This document shows, one piece after another, positions 57,633 through 64,000 of a stretch of 64,000 nt of DNA. The notes under the pieces were generated by a model, which was given only the letters and a program-made list of their open reading frames with translations, ran no database searches and was not told where the DNA came from. The DNA comes from Paenibacillus sp. DMB5 (GTDB lineage Bacteria > Bacillota > Bacilli > Paenibacillales > Paenibacillaceae), in the NCBI RefSeq assembly GCF_001517085.1, contig NZ_LRAC01000002.1, positions 1-64,000 of the forward strand, read 5' to 3'. Made by a program: the position numbers and the translations under genes. Positions within the stretch are counted from its first letter, which is position 1, and each line of letters opens with the position of its first letter.

Positions 57633-59687
57633 TCAGCCTTCAAAAGAAACCAGTGACTGCTTCAGATTCTCCGCCAGTTCCTCCAGCTTCGCCGAAAGGG
57701 CAACCAGCTCCTCGCTGACGATGAATTGCTGCGACGACATCGAAGCCACCTCCTGGGTAGATGCGCTGGTCTGCTGCACAACCGAAGTTACGCTGGCCAT
57801 CGATTCACCGAATTGGCGCTGGAATCTGCCCAGCTCGGCGACGGAGGCAGAGGATTGGCCGATCAGTTCTAAGAAAGCTTCCATTTCCGTCCGGACACTC
57901 TCAAATATAATAGAAGATTCCCGAACGGATGTAATCTGCTCCCGGAACTGCGGGCCGGCTTCGCTTACGACCTTCACTGTATTTTCAATATGGCGGCTGA
58001 TCTCTTCTGTTATTGTGGAGACGGACTGGATCGATTGATTGGACTGGTTCGCCAGCCCCCTGATCTCATCGGCGATAACAATAAACCCTTTACCCGCCGC
58101 CCCTGCACGGACCGCTTCGATTGAAGCGTTCAGCGCCAGTATATTCGTCTGCTTGTTGACGGCTATCATCGGGCTCAGGATACTGCGGATCAGATGGGTG
58201 CTCTCCTGCAGCATAGCAGAGTTCTCCTGAATCAGATTCATCATCTGGACTGTGGATTCGCTCTGCTTGACCAGCGTCCGCATCAGCCCGGCTCCCTGGT
58301 CACTGACCGTCAATACCCGCTCTGCCGTACTGTCCATAATGGAATTGATTCCGGCCACCTCCTGCATCTTGGCGCCCATCAGCTCCACATTCCGGTTGCT
58401 GGCTTCAGCTTCAGCTGCCAGACTGGCTGCCCCCTGCGCAATTTCCCCGGTTGCTTCCGCAACCTCTTTTGCATGATTGGAGGTTGCGCCGGATGCTCTC
58501 ACCAGCTGCTCCGAGGTTGCCAGCACTTCAGCTGCCGATCTGCTGCTCTGGCCGGCCAGAAGGGAGATCTGTTCCATCATCTTATTGAAGCTGTGGCCCA
58601 AGCGTCCAATTTCATCCTGGCCTTTGAAATTCGTCCGTACCTGCAGATTGCCCTGCTCGCCTTCTTCCATCAGCCTGGCCAGCTTGCCGAGCGGGCGGCC
58701 GATCAGGCGTACCAGAATATAACCGATCAGCAGTGCGATCAGAGCTGCTGCCAGCACTACTGCCAAGGTAATATAGAGCAGCTTATCAGCGGATTTGGTG
58801 AAATCGCTGACCGGGGCATAGCCGAGAAGAGTCCATCCTCCGGTAGCCAGCGGCTGGTAGACTACCAGCTGGGACTCGCCTTGTTCATCATTGGCTGTAA
58901 AAGACTGTTCCTGCCCGTCCAGTGGTTCAGCGGCAGCTTGTATGTATGAGGCCTGTCCAAGCAGCGCATTGTCCGCTCCATATACAATGCTGCCCTGCGG
59001 GTCTAGTATACGGATTTCTCCGGTCTGACCGATATGGAGGTTAGACAGCACATCCGTCAAGGCGCTTCCCTTAATCTCAATGAGCATATAATATTCGGCA
59101 GCCGGGTTCTGGATATTGCGCAGCAGCCGGCCCATCGTCATGGATGACTCGCTGTACATTCCGAAGAACCCTTTATCCAGTACAGGGAACCAGACCGGCT
59201 GGCCCTTACCCTCGTCGATCTTTTTTATTCTTGATTGAATATCCTCACCGTCACGGACAGCACTTACTCCGGCCGATTTGTAGGACTGCGCATCCACCAG
59301 GCTTCTGGATACAAGCCGTATGGCGATCAGCCGGTCGTCTGACCCTTTTACCGAATCAAGCTTGCGGCGTATGCGGTCCTCGGCTGCTACCTTGGCTACC
59401 GTTCCGGCCGCCGGATTATTTACCAACTCCATGTCGGCTTTCAGTGCAGAATCAACTGCAAATTGTCTTGATAGCGCTTCATATTCTGCAAACAAAAAAT
59501 CCAGCTTGTCCGCTGCCTGAACGATTGATTGGGAAGAGGCTGCTGCTACTTCATCCGTAATAATGCCTTTGGCTGCATAGTATGATGTGATTCCAAGCAC
59601 GGTGGACAGCAGGACAATGGTACTGAAGAGAATAACAAACAATTTGACGCCTACCGATTTTAATTGCACGTTTCGCGGCCGTTTCAT
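57633..59687 (-). CDS. Methyl-accepting chemotaxis protein
   Basis: Membrane chemoreceptor of 684 residues. First helix KLFVILFSTIVLLSTVLGI (near residue 16), an extracellular double-Cache-like sensor (about 40-300), second helix ITLAVVLAAALIALLIGYIL, HAMP (RPLGKLARLMEEGEQGN), and a signalling domain with tip sequence AGAAGKGFIVIADEIRGLA. The ATG at 59687 (MKRPRNVQ) follows GGAGAG. It lies just downstream of the sugar importer but after a terminator, so it has its own promoter. The ligand is unknown, possibly the imported sugar. Confidence 0.93.
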   Translation of the reverse strand: MKRPRNVQLKSVGVKLFVILFSTIVLLSTVLGITSYYAAKGIITDEVAAASSQSIVQAADKLDFLFAEYEALSRQFAVDSALKADMELVNNPAAGTVAKVAAEDRIRRKLDSVKGSDDRLIAIRLVSRSLVDAQSYKSAGVSAVRDGEDIQSRIKKIDEGKGQPVWFPVLDKGFFGMYSESSMTMGRLLRNIQNPAAEYYMLIEIKGSALTDVLSNLHIGQTGEIRILDPQGSIVYGADNALLGQASYIQAAAEPLDGQEQSFTANDEQGESQLVVYQPLATGGWTLLGYAPVSDFTKSADKLLYITLAVVLAAALIALLIGYILVRLIGRPLGKLARLMEEGEQGNLQVRTNFKGQDEIGRLGHSFNKMMEQISLLAGQSSRSAAEVLATSEQLVRASGATSNHAKEVAEATGEIAQGAASLAAEAEASNRNVELMGAKMQEVAGINSIMDSTAERVLTVSDQGAGLMRTLVKQSESTVQMMNLIQENSAMLQESTHLIRSILSPMIAVNKQTNILALNASIEAVRAGAAGKGFIVIADEIRGLANQSNQSIQSVSTITEEISRHIENTVKVVSEAGPQFREQITSVRESSIIFESVRTEMEAFLELIGQSSASVAELGRFQRQFGESMASVTSVVQQTSASTQEVASMSSQQFIVSEELVALSAKLEELAENLKQSLVSFEG

Positions 59688-59715
59688 CAGGCTCTCTCTC
59701 CTCATGACAGAAATA

Positions 59716-59762
59716 AACAGGGTACCCCCTTACTAAACTGCATAAAGGTGTACCCTGTTTTC
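59716..59762 (-). terminator. Rho-independent terminator of the maltose-type importer operon
   Basis: AAACAGGGTAC and GTACCCTGTTT arms flank about 25 bases; TTTATTTC follows on the minus strand. Confidence 0.7.
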
Positions 59763-59787
59763 ATGGAGTACTCTAAATTTGTTATGT

Positions 59788-60633
59788 TTATCCTTTGCTC
59801 GCGCCGGCAGTCAGACCGTCAACCAGCAGACGCTGCAGGAAGCCGAACAGGATCATAATCGGAACAGAGATCATTACCGCGCCAGCAGCAAACAGCGTAA
59901 AGTTGGAATTCTGCTGGCTGTTGACCATATCCCACATTCCGACCGCAACGGTCCAGTTTTCCTTGGTCCGCAGAACAAGCTTGGCGAAAATGAAGTCCAC
60001 CCACGGGCCGACAAACTGGGTCAGCGCCATATAGGTGATCATCGGACGGGATAACGGCAGGATAATCCGGATAAATATCCCGAAATTGCTCGCACCGTCA
60101 ATCCGTGCCGCCTCATCCAGCGAACGCGGAATTGTATCCAGGAAACCTTTGGCAATCAGCGTCCCGCCCAGCGGCGCTCCTGCTGCATACACAATGATCA
60201 GAGCCAGATGCGTATCAAGCAGGTCGAATTGCTTCAGCAGCAGATAGATGGCAATCATACTCATGAAGCCCGGGAACATCCCGAGAATCAGCAGTGTTGA
60301 CATCGTGGTCTTGCGGCTTTTGAACCGGAATCTCGACAGCGCATAGCTGGTTAGCAGCGTCAGCAGAACACCGATCAGCATGGAGAATACGGCAATCTTC
60401 AGTGTATTGGTGTACCAGGTGCCAAACATGTAGACATCTGAAGTAAACAGCTCTTTGTAATGAGAAAGAGTGAACTGCTCAGGGATCAGCGTCTTACTGT
60501 ACAGGGATTTCCCCGGACGGAAAGAGGCCAGAAGAATCCACAGAGCCGGATACAACGCTACAACCGCCATAACAATCAGAATGATATAGCTTGCAGCCAG
60601 GCGTACGATATTCGCGAATTTGCGTCCGATCAT
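59788..60633 (-). CDS. Maltose-type ABC transporter permease, MalG-like
   Basis: Membrane subunit of a maltose/maltodextrin-type importer, 281 residues and six helices. EAA loop SLDEAARIDGASNFGIFIRI near residue 190. C-terminal DGLTAGASKG is typical of MalG proteins. It overlaps the upstream permease by four bases (ATGA). No ATPase gene; a shared MsmX-type ATPase is expected elsewhere. Confidence 0.93.
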   Translation of the reverse strand: MIGRKFANIVRLAASYIILIVMAVVALYPALWILLASFRPGKSLYSKTLIPEQFTLSHYKELFTSDVYMFGTWYTNTLKIAVFSMLIGVLLTLLTSYALSRFRFKSRKTTMSTLLILGMFPGFMSMIAIYLLLKQFDLLDTHLALIIVYAAGAPLGGTLIAKGFLDTIPRSLDEAARIDGASNFGIFIRIILPLSRPMITYMALTQFVGPWVDFIFAKLVLRTKENWTVAVGMWDMVNSQQNSNFTLFAAGAVMISVPIMILFGFLQRLLVDGLTAGASKG

Positions 60634-61943
60634 TGGATCATATCCTCCTCTTTAAATGACTTGGTCCGGCGGTAATTGTACAGGGAGAATCCGGCCACAA
60701 TGATGAAGATGATAATCCCGATTGCGGAAGCCATATTATTTTTGTTCTGGTCAGCCGTTAATTTATAGAGCCAGGTAACGAGCAAGTCGGTTGAGCCGGC
60801 ATATTGATAGTTACCGTTAACTGGTGCACCGCCTGTTAGCAGGTAAATAGCGTTAAAGTTATTGATGTTGCCGGCAAACTGCATGATCAGTGTAGGTGCG
60901 GTTGAGAACAGAATCATCGGCAGTGTAATAATCCGGAATTTCTGATAATTTGTAGCACCGTCTACTTCAGCAGCTTCATACATATCACGCGGGATGGTAG
61001 TCAGAACACCCATTACCAACAGCATGGAAACCGGTATACCCACCCACATGTTAACGAGGATAACGGTGACTTTCGCCCAGAACGGGTCGGTCAGCCATGG
61101 CAGTCCGCCAAGTCCGAAATACCCCAGATACTGGTTGATCGGACCAAACTGCCCGTTGAACAGGTTGCGCATGAGCAGAAGCGAAATCATCTGCGGAACC
61201 GCATACGGAACAATCAGAATAACTCTCCAGAAGCCTTTAAAACGTATCCCCTTCTGGTTAACCAGCAGCGCCACAAGCACGCCCCCGAAGTATGTAGTAA
61301 CCGTCGAGAGTACCGCCCAGACGATCGTCCACGTTAATACGCCATAGAAGGTTTGGCTCCATGTTTTCAGGAACAGCAGATTGCGGAAGGTTTCAAAGCC
61401 GACCCAGTCTACCAGCTTGGCAGGCGGAATATGGTCCGGTGCAGCAAAGTTGGTGAAGGCGAGCATGATCATAAAGATGATCGGCATGATCGTAAAGAAC
61501 AATATGCCTACGCTGGGAAGAATCAGAAATGTCTGGGCAAATTTATAATCCAGAATATATCTGACGGTTTGCTTGAATGTATTGGACTCAAGACCGGCAT
61601 CGCGTGCCGCTCCGATCTTATAAGCATCTCTAATGTTTATAAACCATGCACACAGAATAATGATGAAAAACAGGAGAGTAATCAGACTCTCAATCATAAT
61701 GAAGATGGAGTGGTCACCTGCGACCATTTTGGCAATGCCGTTTACTTTCTCAAGACGGTTTGGAGTATCTCCCAGTGTGGTAATGCCCCAAAAAGCTCTT
61801 CCAAGGTTGTTGATGAAATAGATAAGGCCTAACGCCTCTACTGCTAAGAAGATAAGACCCTTGATGAATTGGCGGTTATATATTTGTCCCAATCCCATAA
61901 ATACGGTCGACAGTATTGCGGCTCTCGTACGGTGTCGCTGCAT
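60630..61943 (-). CDS. Maltose-type ABC transporter permease, MalF-like
   Basis: 437 residues, longer than average because of an N-terminal extension with two helices (FMGLGQIYNRQFIKGLIFLAV and SLITLLFFIIILCAWF), as in Gram-positive MalF/MdxF. Core domain with about six helices and EAA loop MYEAAEVDGATNYQKFRII near residue 330. It begins 116 bases after the binding-protein stop; no terminator lies between, so it belongs to the same operon. Confidence 0.93.
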   Translation of the reverse strand: MQRHRTRAAILSTVFMGLGQIYNRQFIKGLIFLAVEALGLIYFINNLGRAFWGITTLGDTPNRLEKVNGIAKMVAGDHSIFIMIESLITLLFFIIILCAWFINIRDAYKIGAARDAGLESNTFKQTVRYILDYKFAQTFLILPSVGILFFTIMPIIFMIMLAFTNFAAPDHIPPAKLVDWVGFETFRNLLFLKTWSQTFYGVLTWTIVWAVLSTVTTYFGGVLVALLVNQKGIRFKGFWRVILIVPYAVPQMISLLLMRNLFNGQFGPINQYLGYFGLGGLPWLTDPFWAKVTVILVNMWVGIPVSMLLVMGVLTTIPRDMYEAAEVDGATNYQKFRIITLPMILFSTAPTLIMQFAGNINNFNAIYLLTGGAPVNGNYQYAGSTDLLVTWLYKLTADQNKNNMASAIGIIIFIIVAGFSLYNYRRTKSFKEEDMIQ

Positions 61944-62059
61944 TTCCCTTCCGTTCTCCTCTCCGCGCGGAATTCAGGAAACTGCCCGCCGGTGAAGCTT
62001 CGGCGGGCGATTCATTCCACAGTTTGCTATTGGTTGTTCACTGCTAAGCATCCAGGGTA

Positions 62060-63385
62060 TTACTGGGCACCGTTATTAAGATCTTTAATCTGCTGAACTG
62101 CTTTGTCCATTGCTGTTTTTGGATCAGCATTGTTATCCCAGATTTCTGGAAGCGCAGCATTTACAGGAGCCCATACGTTACCCATTTCAGGAATGGAAGG
62201 CATTGGCTGCGAGCTCTTGGCCTGTTCAGCAAAGGCGGATACATAAGGGTCGCCAGTGATCTGCGGATCAGCAAGTGCTTCATTGTTAGTAGGGATGGAA
62301 CCGACGAGCTTGTTCAGGGTCAGCTGTGAATCTTTGCTGGAGGCAAAGTGTGCATACAGCTTGGCTGCGTTCGGATATTGCGTATAGGCGTTAACCCCGA
62401 AAATTTTGATACCGGAGAAAGTAATCGCCTGTTTGCCGTTAATAGTTGGAACCGGAGCAACACCCAGGTCGTCGCCAAGTGCTTCTTTATAAGCTGCAAG
62501 CTCCCAAGGACCTGTGATGTCCATGGCTACGTCGCCGCTGGTGAACAGGGCGCGCTTGATGTCAGCGCTGATGTCACCGCTCTTAACCGGCAGTGCTTCT
62601 TTAATCTTGGCGAATGCAGTCAGACCTTCGATAGCACCTTCGTTGTTCAGGCCGATATCATCCTTGTCAGTGCCGTCTTTACCGAACAGGTAACCGCCGG
62701 TAGTTGCAATGAAGGTGTAGCCGTAGTACATGTTGCCGACTTCCCACATGATGCCGTATTTGTTCTGGTCTTTGTTGGTAAAGGTTTTGCTGAAGGCCAG
62801 AACGTCATCAAAGGATTTCGGAGCTTCAGGCAACAGTTTCTTATTGTAGTAGAGGGCATAAGTTTCAGCCGCTCTAGGGTATCCGTACAGTTCACCGTCA
62901 TAGGAGGAACCTACGATGGAAGCTTCAGTATTCTCAGCTTTGGTCTGCTCGGCAAAAATATCATTTGGCAACAGCAGGCTCGCGCTTGCGGCTTTACCAA
63001 GGTTATCATGCGGGATCAGGATTACGTCTGCAGCCAGTCCGGAAGGTCCGTCCTGTGTCAGCTTGCCCACTTGGTCTGGCGGCGGAATCTCTTCGATTTT
63101 AACCGGGACATTGTATTTCTCGGTAAACTGCTTGGCGATTTCTTCAGCAAATTTTCTCTCTTCTTTACTTTCCCATACAACCAGCGAAGCGCCTTCTTCA
63201 GGTAATACCTCGTCAGTTACAGCCTCACCGCTGTTTGTAGCAGGTGCGTTAGTGGCTGCAGTATCTGCAGGAGCATTAGTTGCTGCTGCATTTCCCCCGT
63301 TATTGTTGTTGCCGGAGCCGCATGCTGTAATGGACGCTGCCATTGAGACCGCTGCGGTGATAACCATGAGTTTTTTCAACTTCAT
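62060..63385 (-). CDS. Maltose-type ABC transporter solute-binding lipoprotein, MalE-like
   Basis: Extracellular sugar receptor, about 441 residues. Signal peptide LMVITAAVSMAASITAC ends in the lipobox Cys near residue 21; an Asn/Ala/Thr-rich linker follows. The mature domain has VWESKEERKFAEEIAKQF, VILIPHDNLGKAA, and YPRAAETYALYYNKKLLP, as in maltose/maltodextrin receptors. I choose ATG 63385 (MKLKKLMV), eight bases after GGGAGGGG; the frame is open upstream but lacks a ribosome site. First gene of the importer operon. Confidence 0.93.
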   Translation of the reverse strand: MKLKKLMVITAAVSMAASITACGSGNNNNGGNAAATNAPADTAATNAPATNSGEAVTDEVLPEEGASLVVWESKEERKFAEEIAKQFTEKYNVPVKIEEIPPPDQVGKLTQDGPSGLAADVILIPHDNLGKAASASLLLPNDIFAEQTKAENTEASIVGSSYDGELYGYPRAAETYALYYNKKLLPEAPKSFDDVLAFSKTFTNKDQNKYGIMWEVGNMYYGYTFIATTGGYLFGKDGTDKDDIGLNNEGAIEGLTAFAKIKEALPVKSGDISADIKRALFTSGDVAMDITGPWELAAYKEALGDDLGVAPVPTINGKQAITFSGIKIFGVNAYTQYPNAAKLYAHFASSKDSQLTLNKLVGSIPTNNEALADPQITGDPYVSAFAEQAKSSQPMPSIPEMGNVWAPVNAALPEIWDNNADPKTAMDKAVQQIKDLNNGAQ

Positions 63386-63445
63386 TCCTTTAACCCCTCC
63401 CGATTTGTATATCGCCTTTTGTGCTTGAGATGATGCTGCAGAACA

Positions 63446-63459
63446 TGCGCAAACGATTT
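63446..63459. promoter_or_regulatory. cre-like site in the importer leader
   Basis: CGCAAACGATTTCA, one mismatch from a loose cre consensus. It is downstream of the promoter, a typical repression position. Confidence 0.35.
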
Positions 63460-63548
63460 CAGAAGATTCAAAAAAAATGTGTGTCTCTGTCAACCATCCT
63501 TCTGAATACGCTTCAACAAGTTCTAGAAAGCGCTTCATTCATAAATTC

Positions 63549-63576
63549 ATAATACAACAGTAATGTTAATTGTTAA
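63549..63576 (-). promoter_or_regulatory. Sigma-A promoter of the maltose-type importer
   Basis: Minus-strand TTAACA (63571-63576), 16-base spacer, TATTAT (63549-63554). The -35 overlaps the operator at 63573-63586. Confidence 0.6.
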
Positions 63577-63586
63577 AACGTTTGCA
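63573..63586. promoter_or_regulatory. LacI/CcpA-type operator over the importer promoter
   Basis: TTAAAACGTTTGCA, near-palindromic around AAACGTTT and one mismatch from cre. A MalR-type repressor or CcpA could bind; its place on the -35 implies repression. Confidence 0.5.
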
Positions 63587-63818
63587 CAGTGTATATTTGC
63601 CCATATACTCCATTTAACACGCGTCAACGGACTATTATCTTCACAGTTCACAGGATTCCTCTTATTTACTCCAAAATACACCTTTCATAACATAGAGTTT
63701 GGCCAAAATCAGTCACTCCAGCAATAAAACCTTGTGATAAAGGTGTACTTTTTATTATTTTGAGTACAGAAACGTTGTGCTACTCGTGAAAAATAGTGCA
63801 ATGGTTTGAACAATAGTA

Positions 63819-63847
63819 TTGTACGGCCATTTATTCCATGCTATAAT
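63819..63847 (+). promoter_or_regulatory. Strong sigma-A promoter near the window end
   Basis: TTGTAC (63819-63824), exactly 17 bases, TATAAT (63842-63847). Confidence 0.65.
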
Positions 63848-63853
63848 CCAAAC

Positions 63854-63981
63854 CATTATGAGCAGCCAGCACTGCCGGCGGCAGAGGAAGCATGCGCCCT
63901 TGTTCTTACAACAACCAAAAGGCAATGTTACTTATCAGGGACAACCTCGGACAAGCTTAGGCTGGAGTTGTGCCTTTTTGC
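63854..63981 (+). ncRNA. Candidate small RNA or 5' leader
   Basis: About 125 bases between the promoter at 63819-63847 and a T run at 63975-63979. AAAAGGCA (63918-63925) can pair with TGCCTTTT near the end, enclosing CAAC/GTTG pairing. It ends like a terminator, but the inner structure is loose. I could not match it to a known riboswitch or 6S, SRP or tmRNA. It could instead be the leader of a gene beyond the window. Confidence 0.3.
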
Positions 63982-64000
63982 TATGGGCAAATTTCACAAG

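Larger units (their letters stand above)
63386..64000. other. Regulatory region and unassigned window end
   Basis: Holds the importer promoter and LacI-type operators on the minus strand, a 9-bp inverted repeat TACACCTTT (63677-63685)/AAAGGTGTA (63739-63747), and a plus-strand promoter with a structured transcript at the window edge. An open frame from 63858 to the end has no ribosome site. Confidence 0.5.

Noticed and set aside
63850-63985. T-box, TPP, SAM or cobalamin riboswitch at the window end.
   Set aside because: None of the conserved boxes I know for these classes is present.
63858-64000. Open plus-strand frame to the window edge (MSSQHCRRQR...).
   Set aside because: No Shine-Dalgarno site and no recognisable protein; the stretch looks more like structured RNA.

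Overview
The window looks like a chromosomal segment of a spore-forming, low-to-mid GC Firmicute, most probably Paenibacillus. The reasons are a cotJABC spore-coat operon, yhbH, yunC and yunD homologues, the Firmicute sufCDSUB order, YesM/YesN-type sensor-regulator pairs, sugar importers without their own ATPase, purine-rich Shine-Dalgarno sites, and a small protein of a type I associate with Paenibacillus. No rRNA, tRNA, phage, insertion sequence or CRISPR array was seen.

Layout. 0.1-9.5 kb is an alpha-galactoside locus: a GH36 alpha-galactosidase, a lipoprotein solute-binding protein, a YesN-like regulator and a YesM-like kinase on the minus strand, and two divergent permease genes. A shared 20-bp motif lies upstream of both transporter units, and a cre-like site lies in the divergent region. 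10-13.9 kb holds a CapA-like protein and a methyltransferase/epimerase/aldo-keto reductase group. 14.2-20 kb has a flavin reductase, a tiny Ser/Tyr/His-rich protein, a Ser/Thr kinase, cotJABC, a CNNM/CBS membrane protein and a YfkAB-like radical SAM protein. 20-26.9 kb has two HD-GYP proteins (one with a broken HD pair), UppP, a YunD-like nucleotidase, a MoaD-MoaE fusion and a VOC protein. 26.9-30.5 kb is a heterodimeric ABC exporter. 31.3-36.5 kb is the suf operon under overlapping Fur-like and PerR-like boxes. 36.7-43.9 kb carries DUF1802, Dps, YunC, DUF423, a lipoprotein, an amidohydrolase and a methyltransferase.

44-52.5 kb is one giant repetitive protein of 19 DUF11-type domains in two alternating subtypes. 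It has no signal peptide or wall anchor, and YhbH, a sporulation-family protein, lies just downstream. 53.8-54.8 kb is a PadR/DUF2812 pair behind two identical palindromic operators. 54.9-63.4 kb is a second sugar region: a GH4 glycosidase, an AraC regulator, a chemoreceptor and a maltose-type importer. The window ends in a strong promoter followed by a structured stretch that may be a small RNA or a leader.

At least four genes (GH36, sufS, sufD, DUF1802), and probably the giant gene and the first solute-binding protein, are each out of frame by one missing base. Two of these are in the normally essential suf operon, so I read the pattern as sequence or assembly error rather than decay. I therefore annotate these genes as whole coding units.
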